Source of the DNA: Laccaria trichodermophora
Taxonomy: Eukaryota; Basidiomycota; Agaricomycetes; Agaricales; Hydnangiaceae
Length of the DNA: 64,000 bases
Assembly: GCA_018417955.1 (NCBI GenBank)
Contig: JACTVC010000004.1
Coordinates: forward strand, 744,001-808,000
Direction: 5' to 3'
Under the pieces are notes generated by a model, which was given only the letters and a program-made list of their open reading frames with translations, did not search any database and was not told the origin of the DNA. Below, piece after piece: positions 10,897 to 23,641 of this stretch; positions within the stretch are counted from its first letter, which is position 1, and each line of letters starts with the position of its first letter. The translations under genes were made by a program, and so were the position numbers.

Positions 10897-13800
10897 TCAA
10901 TCATCATACTCACTCAACGAATCCTGTCCATCTGAATGGTACCTTTCTTCTTCAAGCTGTATCTCGTTCAAATCCTCTTCATCCGAATCGATGCCACTAC
11001 CACGATTAGAATCTTCATCATCTGACTGTGGATCATTGAAAGTGTCGCCGTAATCCGCATCTACTGGGATGTTAGATGAAATGTCATGATGCGATCCGGG
11101 CGGACTCGGAGAATTGAAGTCTGAATCCACATTCATCGAGTCGACGCTGTGAGCAATTGAGATGGGAGGACCATGTACGCCTACATGGCCAATGCCCAAA
11201 CCAAGATGGTATCGCATCAGTATATCTCGCTCAGAAAATCTGTGGAGAAGATATTTGTCAGTATAAACCTGGAATTCAAAAGCGATCTCCGGCACACTCA
11301 CCGTCCCACATAATAGCGGCGATAATCATCGGAATCTCTGGAACAGAGCGAAATGCCAGTGCCATCAGAATACATCTTGCCTGAGGCAAATTTTGGTATA
11401 ATGTGGCAAGCTCTTACGACTTCTTTGGGATCCAGGAAACCGAATGAGTTCTTGTCTGCCATTGGTGGGAAGGATATTTGCTCCAGTTGATGGGTATCCC
11501 ACATCCCAGGGGAGACGGTTTGAAACCATCTCACCCATAAGAAATCAAGCCTGATCGGAAGATAATCTGGTGCTGTGGTGGAAGTGTAGATGACGTTGAC
11601 ATGAAAAACACCCAAAACCCTAGCATATATGTAAGGATGTTGCACGCCATCGCACTGATCTGCCTTTGGGAGAACCATGATGTCACGTTTGGGGGTTTTT
11701 GTATTAATGGTGTCCTGAGCTCGGCGAACGTCATATGTCGTATAATTGATGTGCATTGTATTGTGAAAATAGAGGCGGTTATGTTTGAAAATGATGTTTT
11801 CGTGAGGGTCCTCTCCCTCAAAATCAGACTCAGTGATGTCGCCAGGAAGTGAATCAAATCGATACGAGGATGCTCGGGTTCGGGCAGCAGCTCTTGCTTG
11901 AGGAAGAAGGTGTGCTTTGAGTTTTGGCAGGAAGTCCTGTAAGGTTCAGTAGTCGAGGCCGCCATGATAACAAACTGAGTCTCTAACCTTGATAGCAGGA
12001 TCGCTGGCATTGAGACGAATGAACGACCCAATCTCATCATAATGAGTTTCTGATTTGCCAATATGGTGATGCTCTTCAGGTGTATTACTGATGTTTTCAG
12101 CATCGGTGGCGGATTTAATATACTTTCTTTTCAATCGACGTAAACGAGCTTGGCGCCGCTCTATTCGAGTCAACTGCTTTATGAACATTCTCTTGTCCGT
12201 GCGTCGATATCGTGCCTTTGGGTTTCTGTGTTCCAGTTCTCCCTAAATTGACTTCGATTAAGATTCAGAAGTCATTATAAAACTAGTAAACTCACAGGTT
12301 CCGTGCTGTATGAATCTGTCGTTCCTCTCTCTCGAATCTCATCCACGTAATCACCAAGGGAATGATGCTTGTATGTATTCATGTTGTATGTCTTCATTTT
12401 TGGTCCTTTTGGTTGAACGTCCAATTTTGACTGGGCTGCAGCACTTGTACCCTCCGAGATGCTCTTGCCTGTCTTTTTTGCCTCGCGACGCTTTCGTGCC
12501 TCGATTTCGCGAGGCAGCTCATAGGTGGCATAGGCAGGGCAAATTTTATCAGAAAAGAAGCGGAAGGCATCACCAATCTCTGTGGTCAATCTATCCAATA
12601 TATCAAGAGTTAGATCTGAATGCATGCGGAGCTTAGCAAGACCGTGCCAGTGTGCACAAAGGAATAGCAAGCGTGTGATAGAAGTCTGGTGTACTTCAGG
12701 AAAGAGACCTTCAAAAGCTGGGATTGCACACTAACCAATTTAGAGGAGAGGCGCAACAACACCAATAAAGAGAAGAGCTTACTTGTAATATATCTTCAAA
12801 GTCGCGTGCAGCCATTTTTTTCATTTCTGAGGTATTTGAAGAGAACTTCCGAATTGCTCCTTGACCAAAAGCAGGAATTTGACGATACCTATATTGATCA
12901 CTCAAAACGTCAAAATCAAGAATTCTTGACCGCACCTCACCTTTGGTCTAGCTCGTTGAGGAGACGAGGGTCAATAGCAGCCAAGAGGCGCAAGAGGTGT
13001 GTAAACAACGCTTTCCAGACCCCCAATTCAAACTCATGCAGCAAATCCACAGCTAATATTTGAAAGAAGTTGAATCCGAGGCCACTCAACCTTTCAGAGA
13101 ATGCGTTCTTGATGAGTACTGAGTTAGTCCTGCAAACACTAAGGAAAGGTCAACCAACCAAATTTGGTACTAAGGATTCCTCTTTGAGTATTCTCTCCAC
13201 GGCAGCACTGTTGATTCGATAATTCTCCTGGTAGATAATTCGCCTTGCGCTAGTTATTTTGCCCTGTCTGCAGAGATCATCAACCCTTATATTGGTTCGC
13301 CGTTGCCGCCGATCGGATGGAAGGCCAAGGTTTCTGATATCCTCTTTAGACACAAGGCAACGAGGACAAGGTCGCATGCCTTTGTCACGAATGCTAGCCA
13401 GAAGGACTCTAGTAAGATCACATGAGTGCTGTTGAGTTCAATGAAAGAATGATGTAACTCACTTCTCAGGATAATCTGCAGAGTATGTGAAAATACGCGG
13501 GTAAAATCGGCGTAAAATTTGATCACCACATAGAATGACAACGCCATGTTCCCAAGCCAAAACAAATTCATCATCAAACAAAACCTTCAGCTGTTCATGA
13601 AATAGTTCACGATGACAGTGAGTGAAAAAATGGGTTTTAGGACCCTTTCCACCAGTGTGCTTCCACGAAAAGTCAGTGAATTCAGGGGGTAGCTTCCAAA
13701 AAAATGTCAGCTGTCCATCCAGATGAGTGGTTGGAATGGTACCTTTTCAAAGTATGCAACATGATTGCATGAGTTACAGCTGGGCTTCCCGCGACGATAT

Positions 13801-15170
13801 TTTGTCTCGTTCCCCCAAAAAACATATGCGGGCCACAATTTTGCATTTCCAAATGATGTTAGATGTGTTCCATCTGACCAAATCATGAGCGCGCAAATGA
13901 CCCGCGTGAGTTGGCATCCAGGCTCTCTTGGTGACTTCTGAAGTTCGTTGTGGGCTCTCAGGAAGGCTCGAGAGGTGTAGAGTTCACCATGTACATGAAC
14001 TTCGCTCTTGGCTGGATCAAGTGGCGACTTCCATACTAACTTGTAGGGCTCAGTATGAAAGTAACGGAAATCATGAGGGTCACCGATTCTTTCTCTCATC
14101 ACAGCAATAAGGGAGCGATGATGGAGGCTAGTTGCTTGGTACAACCTTTTCCCTGGGACTGCTGCGCCACTATCAAATGGAACATGAATCTGAACGTTTG
14201 TCACGTTCCACCCTTCATCAGTGGCATCAATCCAGTCATCATCGCCGTCAACCCGGTTATCACCAAGTATCATGTTAATGCGACCCCAGTCAGTATGTTG
14301 GACATCGGATGGGCTAAAGTCAGGATCGCCAACAATCTTGATCAACTCCCGAAACCCGGCCTGTGTCTTACGTTCACCCTCATTCCAGTACCAATGGCCC
14401 AGGGCAAAAGAGCTGGCATTGGGATAAGGCGCAAACCCTTGGAGAGGATCGCTATGCAGTGTGGTGTTCATGGAAGAAGATGCAGAATGATTGCAAAGGT
14501 CAGGCAAAGACAGATATTCTTCAGCATCATGGTCGGGAAATGCAGTGCCAGTATACTCGCGGACCAGTCCAAAGATATTTTGTGGCGACCGTAGTGGCAA
14601 GCCTGATCGTGGGGCAGCAGGGATGACCCAGTTGCTTTGATCATCACCTTCTTGGTGGCTGTTGCTCAACAGAAAAGGAGGAGACTGCTCAGCCACAGCC
14701 ACAGTGTTTCTTGATGGAAGGCTGGGAGATGGAGATGGAAGCACATCGCGGTATCTCCAAGGCAAGCGGCTATTCCGACCACTTTTCCGTAAAGCAATTG
14801 GCACTTCTAGATCTTCGGTAGAAGCCTGGCGACTTAATTCAGGCTCAGAGTCGACGGTGGCCTCTGTGTCGCTACCTTTAGCCTTTCAAAATGTTCAAGT
14901 CAGATAGTGGTTTCAAAAAAATCAGCGTGACAATACCAAATGTCTTGTGAGTTCATGTTGAGGAGTGGAGGGGTGAAGGGACAACCTGATAGTCTTCTGA
15001 TGCTTTTTGACTTCCCACAATTCCTTCGCCCTTGCAAGGCCAGATGATACACGTCTTTTAGTTGAGGGGCACCTGCGAAGGTGGTTGTTGTAGGCACTGG
15101 TGAGAGCGAATGACTTTCTGCAACAACAAATATTTTTGGGAGCTTCTGCCAGCTGTGTTAAATCTTCCAT
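10897..15170 (-). CDS. Plavaka-type transposase, multi-exon, apparently intact
   Basis: This is a long spliced gene whose exons add up to the architecture I associate with basidiomycete Plavaka (CACTA-like) transposases. The N-terminal exon (15170-14922) has a zinc-finger-like CCCRKSF...NNHLRRCPSTKRR. The main exon (14804-13707) carries the conserved core, including HVPFDSGAAVPGKRLYQ, GEARLY-like HGELYTSRAFLRAH and the hallmark MIWSDGTHLTSFGNAKLWP followed by YVFWGNETKYRRGKPSCN. Next come a stretch ending VVILCGDQILRRFYPRIFTY, a Cys-containing CPRCLV, an ILAVDLLHEFELGVWK block and a C-terminal RFSERDILMRYHLGLGIGHV motif with an acidic tail ending at 10897. Exons are separated by short GT-AG introns, and I saw no internal stop in the joined frames I followed, but I did not verify every junction. 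It is transcribed divergently from the JmjC gene at 17970 and sits between inverted terminal repeats. Predicted role: nuclear cut-and-paste transposition of the enclosing element. Confidence 0.85.
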
Positions 15171-17969
15171 GCAGATTTATCGATTGGAGAAGTTCGGGAG
15201 AGCCCTAAGCAAGAACATTGTCCAAGCCCAACTTGTTTGTCACTGGCGCATGATGATGGCGTTCAAAAATATCATGTGACATGATACGCACGAACTTTTA
15301 CTATGAAGTCCATCAACGTTAGTATAGAAGAGAATATTTCTGATTGCTCACCCCAGTAAATCGCCTCTGTGGACATCGTATTATTTCGACTACTACTGCT
15401 ACAGCTTGGTATGATTTGTATATGAAAATGAAATACACCATATTGTATTCGGTGTTGAACTCAGTAATGGGTCTGATTCGACGTCTTGACGTCTTCTCCT
15501 GGATGGAGGGGGAGACGATGTTCCCTTTTGGCTGTGGAGAGGGGTTAGAGAGGCAACAACAGATAAGAGTGATTAGTCACTTACAGGCAGAATATCACAC
15601 TCGGCTTCTGCAAACTCGGCCACTGCAGCAGGGATTGACAAGGAACAGAGATAAATGACAGAGTCAGTACAATATTCCCCAAGAAGGCAGACCCTGGCCT
15701 CTCAGGAGCATGTACACACTCCTCATGCTTCACCCACTCCTGGACCACGTCTTCCCCAATCTTACGCAACCCTTCAATAATTTCAGAGTGCAAGATCCTG
15801 GGAGGTGTGATGATAAGCTCAGACCGCCAAGTACCAGGCCTGGGGACAGCGGAAGACTAAGGTATTGCGGAAGTCGGCAGTGAAGAAGGGTGAGTAACGA
15901 TGTCGGTGAGGGTGAGAGAAACAATGGAATGTAAAATTCGCCGTCCTCAAACGGTAGGCGCCCATGACCGTGACATAGAGCTCCACAGGTCAATCTCCAG
16001 GCCCACATAGATCACGACTCCCGCAAGACGTAGCACAACAGCCCAACGTTTCTGGTGGCAGCTTGGTGCTATGATCGCGATCATGGTGATTGGCCAGAGT
16101 ACTGGAGGCATGGTGTCTGTAGATCAACGTCGCTTCAACCGTCACGAAAAGATAATAATAATTGGGCTTACATGTGAGAAAATCCTGGATCTGGCAAGAA
16201 GGAGAAAGTGTCCTGAAATTCGTACTCATTAGTTGGGTGTAGACTGTAGTATCAGTGCACCGTGACATTAGTGACATTTAGGAAGGAGTCACAGGCTCAC
16301 CGTGACGCTCTGGCTCCACATTTCACCGTCTAGTTCTGGTCCCGGGTCCACGTATTCTCGAGCCTCAACAGCAATGGCGCGTATTTGGGGCGCGATTTGT
16401 TGACACAACTTGAAGCGGCCTTCGACATGCCTGCAAGGCTGGCGGAAATCACGTAGCGTTGTGAGTGGTTTGAATAGCAAATCGTGAGTTGTTTCTATTT
16501 CGCACAGGCCCAAAATACTTATGAGGAATGTGTTTAGGCACTCGTCTTGCCTTGACTCCATGTCGTCAAGGGACAGAAGGCTATTTCTATCCAACAAGCC
16601 CAAAGCGTTACTCGAGTCTCATTGAATATAACCCGAACTGGCATTTAGCTTGGGAATCCCGAATTGCGGGGCATCCGTGTTCCATATCGAAGTGGGTTGT
16701 CTCAGAACGCAACCTAAGGTCCGCTGCCTATGCTTACATATCATGTGAAGTCGCTCCGAGTTTCTGTCCTTCATGGATGCTTACATATCATGCTTCATAA
16801 CGGCAGCATTGTCCATGTGTGAAAGAGTCAGCTCCAAGTCCTACGCGTTGGTGTGGATTTGGGGAAAAAAAGTTGTATCTGTAATTGGTCGGGATTGACA
16901 GCAATATAAATTTCATAGTAACAGGAGTCTCCAGATCCCTCTTAGGGCAACTTACAAGGATAACTTCTCGACCATGATCATCCAAGAAAAAGCTGAGGTA
17001 TGGATTTTTCTATTTGGTTGTATTGAATTGAGAAGGTTATTACATGATGTGTGTGTTTGTTTTTCACATTTCACAAATGAAATCTCCGACAAGTCCGTGG
17101 TTGATGGTTTCCGAAGTGCTCATGGCCTGCCAAGTTTCAAGTTGGCATGTTGTATGTTTGTTCAGATTCCACTCGAATGCCGCAATCGGCCACCTGACTC
17201 AGGGGAATCTAAAGCAGCAGCTGAGGTTTGGCTGAGGTGGACTTTGCATGCGGATCCGCACTGGATCCACCGGCTCCCACAAGATCTAGATCGGCATCAT
17301 TCCATATCCTACCGTGCCCACCGTCACGACCTTAGTGAACACGCCCTTGAAAGTTCCACTCAGTAACATTTCGCTGACCACCAATTCATCCAGGTTAGAT
17401 CAAGTGTTCGTGATCGGAAGCCACCCAGAATGTCTGGTAGTGGTGCTGAGCCCTTCAGAAGAAATTCAGCAGTCATATCCTCGTGTCCTTGGCAAGTAGA
17501 AGACATCGTCCTTTCCTCAGATTTTCGGTCGTCGTTGTCTGCGGACCATCCAAATAGAGTATAAAACGCTCAAGTTCTCAGACATGCGGCATTGCTGAAA
17601 TTACCTATCACCTAGGAGTTTCTCTCAGTTCTAATCAAAATCGAACGAGATATATCGACCAGGCAAAACGCGGAAAATATTCATTCATTCCGAAAGACTA
17701 TAAGACTCAACGAGGATGAAGTACCCCGTCGAAAGGTTACGACTACTCCGATTCTTCAACCATTCTATCCACCTTTTAAGTTCTATCTCATTCGAACGAT
17801 CTTGATTTACCGATTGCTGGAAGTCATGATCATCCTTGAAGATGACCCGCGAACCCATTTTGTTCCCAAATATAACAGGCGCAAAGTCCTAGGGTGCGGG
17901 CCAAGTTTGGTTGGTCGCTCATTGTGTGCAACGAGGAAACATGCTTACAGCTTTTAGGGCTGGGGGAAA
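15171..17969. other. Divergent intergenic region with unresolved open frames and GTGAC motifs
   Basis: This is the spacer between the divergent Plavaka transposase and JmjC genes. Minus-strand open frames at 15581-15793, 15730-16008 and 16289-16603 might be exons of one small gene (for example LHSEIIEGLRKIGEDVVQEW, then CQQIAPQIRAIAVEAREYVD). The frames do not join cleanly by eye, and no family is recognised. A local cluster of GTGAC/GTCAC pentamers lies at 16255-16310 (CACCGTGACATTAGTGACAT). Similar motifs sit beside the terminal repeats at 21985-22050. Promoters of both flanking genes must lie here, but I cannot place them. Confidence 0.4.
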
Positions 17970-20900
17970 ATGAAAGATTGGACTCAAGCATTGACGAACT
18001 TTCGAGAGGAAATGGCAATTCTAGGTGGAGAAGGCAACCCTGGTCATTCGGCGAACATTGACCTCAGCTTGCTGCAATCGATCTCTTCCAAATTGAAACA
18101 CGGAAAAGCATTGGTATCGATCACAAACATCGAGGCGGCTGGGTTATTGTTGAGGGCCATTTGGAAGGTCAGCGCATAGCATAGCTGAAATCGATGCAAA
18201 CTAATTGCCGGCGTTCTAGGGATACTGGTCGGATGCCGGTAACAGTAAGGAGAATGTAATCGACTTCCTGACGAATGCAGAGTATGTCTACTTTTCATGC
18301 AGCGTAGATCCTTCGAAATTGATGCATTTATCAGTCACAAACCACTGGAGAGTTTGGGGGCTCTGGACATCGAAGCAATCCGCCGACCTATCAAGGATTT
18401 CCATCGTTTGAATCTACCGATTCATGTGGCTGGGTTCCTGTCCCCCTTAGGACTTATCACTGGAGTGCCGTTGTGCAATCGTGACTACGACCGATACTCA
18501 ATCTTCCTGGTAAGTCTTTGAGTAAGCCCTCATATTTTACTTGATAGCTGGGCTAACGCAACTTCTTACCTCAGATGTGGAGAGCCTTTGGAAACATGCA
18601 ACCAGCCCTCTTGCGATGCATTGAAAAACTTCTTTGGCGTACTATTATTTCAGTCGCGCAGGGAAAAGAAACCGGACATTCTGCTCTGCTAACTTTTCTT
18701 GCGCACGTTCCATGGGAGAAGCTGGGCGGTGTTACGAAAAGTGAACGTCGGTGGTTCCATGCGGGTATGTGTCAGAATGCCCCTCCTAGTACATTGAGAT
18801 AACAGTCTGTTAGTGGAGAAAAAGGAGATGAGACACCTGGAAGAATTCGACGACATTGATATTCAAGAACTTCCTCCATCTTGGCCATTGAGGATAACTG
18901 AGGATGGCCGCCCCAATAGCGATCAGCATCAAAATCCCGAACCAGAATGTTGTAACGCTGGCGATCAGATGGTTGGAGATGGTGCTTTGGACTACAGTCT
19001 TGGTCACCGAGCACCCGAAAGCTACTCTAGTAGTGATCAGCATCACATGCGCAACCCCGAACCAGAATGTTGTGGCGCTGGTGATCGGATAGTTGGAGAT
19101 GGTGCTTTGGACGGCAGCCTCCCTGGTGACCAAGCGCCTGAGGGCCGCTCCAATAGTGGTCAGCATGAACCAGAATGTTGTGGCAGTGGCGGTCAGATGG
19201 TCGGAAATGGTGCTTTGGATGACCGCCGCAGCCAAGCACCAGAAGGGACGGTCAGAGATGGTGCTTTGGACAACAGCCCTGGTGACCAAGCACCGGATCG
19301 TAGCCCAGATACACCAGAAGATCTAAGTGATTTATCTGAACTTTCTTCTTCTTCGGACGAAGATGACCTCTTAGGTGCAGACAAGGCAAAGGAAAATACC
19401 GGCAAGAAGAGCTTGGCCCGCCTCAACAAGGCAACGAAAAATGGCAAAAGCTTGGCCCCTGCCCGCCCTAGTGGTGGAACTCTTACAAAAAGCGAAAGGG
19501 GGGCTACTGCCATAACGGGGATTGGGTCAGTCTCTGAATGGCCCATTGATGATGCTGAAATGGAGCGCCTAGCGGTAAGCTAATCGGTTGAATTATGTTG
19601 AAGTGTTATCAATTCAATCATCGCTAGGCACCTCGACCCCCGCTTACCCTGCAATCTGACAAGATCACCCAGGTAGTTAGCTCTTAATTTTGCAGTCATG
19701 GCTAAGGACTAAATCTTTGTGTCAGAAATACAAAAGCCCCAAGGAGTACTTGCTTTATGGTCCATATGAAGACAGATCGACCAGTTACACCCCTTCCTTT
19801 CATGTCAGCATCTCACTATCATACACCTCTCATGGATTCTTTCTAACAATTTGAGTAGGCAAAATCAGACCTGGGTCATTTTGAAGCAGTGTGGGAATCT
19901 GTTTTGCAGCAGTATACCTCTGTGTCTCCTGGAGGATCGCGCCTGCCCCTTCACATAGCAAAACCAGACGATTCAATCTTTTGGATATCAACACATGACG
20001 ACTTCAAAAAGATGAGTCATGAACAAAAACAGGGCTTGATGCGCAGAAAAAAGGTTCTTGTCATTACTGGTCTGCCAACGGATGATGGTCTTGCTTTTGA
20101 TGAAGACGGCATGAGTGAAATTGGTGGGATTGATGTGCCCGTTGACGTGCAGGGTGCGTCCATTTGTTATTATTCGAATTCCCCCATTAATATAACAATA
20201 TTTCGTCAGATCAATCGATCCCAGCCAAGAACGGCGATTATAACGTGAGATTGAAATTTGGAACTCTAAGGCATCTGCTCGCAAGCGCGAGTTCGCGCAA
20301 CGGGCGCACTTTGAATGCCCTCAATTTTCCCCTGGCCGTTGCTGATGCAAAACCTGATGGCATCGCCAGCGACCTCGCAGCCTGGATTGCAACTGAGAAC
20401 ACTGCCTGGTGTAATGCTTCCTCCTCCCATTTCCCGAGTCGCGACGTCCGCTGGGGATTGGCTGGCAACACGAATGCTATCCACTATTGGCATATAGATT
20501 CAGATGGCTTTGGTACCTTTGTCGAACCTCTGGTTGGGGGGAAGTTGTGGTTAGTGGCACGCCCTTTGGGTGATCCGGATGCCTTCTCCAGAACGGATAT
20601 CTTTTCAGTGGAACACTATAATATGGAGGGCCCGAACACCCATATATTTACTGTGGAAGCCATGCTCCTGGTCCCTGGTACACGGCTGTGAGTTATATAC
20701 ACTCTTGTGACAAGAGGAGAACAGCACAAATTTAAACATAACTTTCTACAGGTATATGCCACCCAACACTCCTCATTGGGTTCTGACTGTGTCCCATGCA
20801 ATCTGCCATGGGGGACACTTCTATGCTTGCGGTTCTATCAGGGAAACGGCTGTCGCACTCTATCGTGCATTTGCTTCAGGGGGGCATCTGACGAATACTA

Positions 20901-21960
20901 CTCATGCCGCTTCACGCGTTCTTCTTCGACGATTGGGATTCTTTTGGCACTCTACTATCGTTCTTGGGGAAAATAGAGGCTCAAGTATGTTCGTCGCCAA
21001 ACATGATCTGGCTTTCTTACAGTCCTTTTTACAGCCCGTTTTGCTGCCCATGTTCCAGATATTACGATGTGGGAAGGTGTTTTGGATCTCCTGTCGTTTT
21101 GCGCTCTCATGGAGTTGATGAATGTTGTCGATCAATCGACCTATGAGGTTGCGTTGTCTACATGCAATTCCGACTCTTCCCGCCCTGCTGATCCGGGAAT
21201 GTCCCCCCTTCACCGTTTGGAGTGCATTGCTGCGCGCAGGATCAGTCGAGAAATGTTACTACATTTCTTTACGAGATATGAACTTCTGGATTCTAGCGGC
21301 AAATCAATCGACGGTGTGCGTGACCTCTGGTGGAAGTATCTGGGTCGGCAAGTGAAGTGCCTGGTGGATCTCAAGCTCATGTCTTTGAGGGAAAGTATTG
21401 GTGGAGCAAAGGACTGTACTAAGGAAAAGTTTGAGAGGCAAATCGCCCTTTTCTACAAGGGGTTTCCTCATGAATTCCGGACTTTAGTCGAGCAGATGGC
21501 CATGGCCAACGACTTGGACAGTTTTTCATGGCCAAAAACAATCCACTATCAAGTCAGGGCTCTCAGCCATCCAAAAACTGATGTACCCTGTCTATGTAAG
21601 GATGCTACCTAGCCACCACTGACTCTGGATGTTTGGCTGACAATGATATGGCAGTCGATCTTTCAGGTTTCACTGGCCAAGACAGATTGTATTTTCAAGC
21701 TGTGAAGAATTCGCCGTTCAAGAGGCTGGAACCGGCTGATTGGCAACCAGAGGCAGACTCGGATAGAATCGAAGTCAGTGGTTCGGACATGGACAAAGAG
21801 CTCGGGCCTAAAGTTGGTGACCTACTTCCCTTGACTCGGAAAAGAGCAGGTAAGTGAGTCACGCTCTTGGGTAAACCAATTGACATATGGTGGTTGGTTG
21901 TAAGCAGCTACATGTGATACTTCCGCATCTCCAGGGAAAAGGCGCAGAAAGCGAACATAG
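17970..21960 (+). CDS. JmjC-domain (Fe(II)/2-oxoglutarate dioxygenase-like) protein, multi-exon
   Basis: A spliced plus-strand gene of at least ten exons. The JmjC-like fold shows in RWGLAGNTNAIHYWHIDSDG (about 20450-20510), where HID fits the H-x-D iron-binding pair. It continues through GGKLWLVARP, EAMLLVPGTRL and, after an intron, MPPNTPHWVLTVSHAICHGG HFY, which supplies the distal His. Upstream, exon 18813-19572 encodes three to four imperfect repeats centred on PEPECC-AGDQMVGDGALD, then an acidic Ser-rich run (SELSSSSDEDD). The protein ends in a basic GKRRRKRT, a likely nuclear signal, at 21952-21960. Phase-consistent junctions include GTAAGT at about 18509 to CAG at about 18574, GTATGT at about 18764 and GTGCGT at about 20154 to GTCAG at about 20209. 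The first exons near 17970-18300 are the least certain. JmjC enzymes usually act on histone lysines or as hydroxylases; the substrate here is unknown. It lies inside the same inverted repeats as the Plavaka transposase. Confidence 0.8.
18910..19290 (+). repeat. In-gene tandem repeats, ~125-bp unit
   Basis: CCCGAACCAGAATGTTGT recurs at about 18937 and 19058 and, shortened, at about 19168. Each copy is followed by GATGGTGCTTTGGA and then GGTGACCAAGC or a close variant. The repeats stay in frame with the JmjC gene and encode the Cys-pair-containing PEPECC modules. A fourth, partial copy lacks the Cys pair. Confidence 0.8.
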
Positions 21961-22017
21961 TAGCACCCAATTGCATTTTCTTCTACATACTACCGTGACA
22001 TAGGAAGAAGTGACATT

Positions 22018-22220
22018 GCATGTGACTCATTTGGTCACCGTGACATTATACGCCTCCGCTCCTTCACGTTTGATACCACCCAAACTCATTTTCAATGTAA
22101 AATATATATTTCCTTTGGTAGTAAGACCTCATTTGAGGTCTTACTAAAAATATTAGAACTAGTTTAGTTTTGAAAGAGCGATCTATAATTGAGAAAGTGG
22201 AGGCAAGATTATGTAAGTAA
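22018..22220 (+). repeat. Right terminal inverted repeat of the candidate Plavaka element
   Basis: GCATGTGACTCATTTGGTCA opens the block. It continues through CCAAACTCATTTTCAATGTA, AGTAAGACCTCATTTGAGG, AGAGCGATCTATAATTGAGA and GGAGGCAAGATTATGTAAGT, matching the reverse complement of 9487-9687 along its whole length. The inner flank carries extra GTGAC copies (CTACCGTGACATAGG, AGAAGTGACATTG). Together the two repeats enclose about 12.7 kb. Confidence 0.8.
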
Positions 22221-22851
22221 ACGACTTGACTTGGAAATCCGAGTGGCCAGTAACTTTCCACTACACCCGGGCCGTCCCTGCCATCCTCTTCGATCGGCGA
22301 CCACATCTCTGGTACATACCCTACTCTCCCGGAGGACTGGCAACCTGGCACCAACTGCTCAGACTGTCCTGTACGACCAGATGTTATTGAGGCTTTTCGA
22401 CCTATTATCCCAGTGATGCGCCGACGTGACGTTTAGCGGTACGTGGCCAATCCACAACCTTCTTTTCACCGCAGGATTTAGGAGTCAGAGTATCAAAGAA
22501 AGCTACTCTTGAACAACTCGCCAACTTTTCAACTTTTCGGACAATATCAATTTGGCCGCTCTGAGGCTGGCGGATAGGAATCATAGTGATAAGGTTATGT
22601 ATGAGGTTCTTGTTTACCTTTCTCTTCATCCACTGACTATGAATCTCAACTTTGTAGTTCAGCTGCAGCAGAGCTGATGCCAATTCCACTTCCTGGACGA
22701 CCAGTGACAACAGAGTCATTTGGTATTCTCCGCTCTTTCCTACTCCAAAACAACGTCGGCTCAGCTTGAGATCGCCAGAATCGCTCTCCGAGGAGGTAGG
22801 GTAGCTGTTGGTCTCTGTTCTCAGTCAGGTCTCAAAGGTCTTTGAAGGTTT

Positions 22852-23378
22852 GTGATCAACCTACCCCCACATATCGTTTCTGATCATCATGTTATGTATG
22901 CAGGGTTCGCCTTCTATCGCTGCTACAATATCTCAACTCCCACATTCCCACATGCTACCTTGTCCCCATCCAGCGGCTATGTGCCTGCTGTGGCATTCAA
23001 CACGCACGGCTTCGCAATTCGCTTGATCAAGCTCAATCCTATCTGACAATCCTTTTCACCTTCCTTTCCACCAATCCGAAGCACGCCGCAACACTAGAGG
23101 TTCTGGCCGCAACAATAGAGGTTCTGGAGAAGGCCATCCCTTGGGATGAGCTTGCATTCTTCACTACCATTCTACGAAAGGTACGAAGGGTGGGTCGGAC
23201 GAAAAGTATACGAGCATGGATTTTGGATGATGACGGCGATGATGGCGATAACAAGGCCTCGCCAGGGAATGAAATTGAGAGAAGAACCCGACGAAAGCGA
23301 AAGAGAAGAAAGATGGGCAGGAGATGGGAAGATGATCTCATGAATATCTATGAAGTGACTGTTGGAGAGCGACAATGA
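22852..23378 (+). pseudogene. Est1/SMG-like (nonsense-mediated decay factor type) fragment
   Basis: In plus-strand frames one reads QRLCACCGIQHARLRNSLDQ, LTILFTFLSTNPKHAATLEV, VLEKAIPWDELAFF and then WVGRKVYEHGFW, ending near 23378. The IPW-elLa pattern followed by WVGRkVYe-GFW recalls the fungal Est1-type DNA/RNA-binding domain. Frames change at least twice, and the residues normally preceding WVGRK are missing, so this is a broken remnant. Family assignment is from memory of the motif and is moderate only. The stretch 22221-22851 has no supported feature. Confidence 0.45.
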
Positions 23379-23641
23379 AGGTGACTCTGAGGACCCACTC
23401 ATCCCATATTACACTGGATTTTTTATCTTACACTTTATTGCAGGAACACCTTTACAGTCTGCGTCAACGTGGTTCTCTAGTGTCATATCCCGCACTCGTG
23501 CACCTAAGAAATCGGAAGTCAACACAAACAGGGATGCCGCCGCCAGGGCACGTATTTCAAGTCACGTTCATTCACACTCTCCCTCAAAGACCAGGCGGAC
23601 GCTGGGAGAGCAGCTGAGAAGGTTTAAATTTAAACAACTGG

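Noticed and set aside
17830..18298. Minus-strand open frames overlapping the start of the JmjC gene
   Set aside because: No domain and no continuation; plus-strand frame leads into recognisable exons.
18810..19546. Minus-strand open frames opposite the JmjC gene repeats
   Set aside because: They mirror the tandem repeats; the plus strand has phase-matched introns and the conserved domain downstream.
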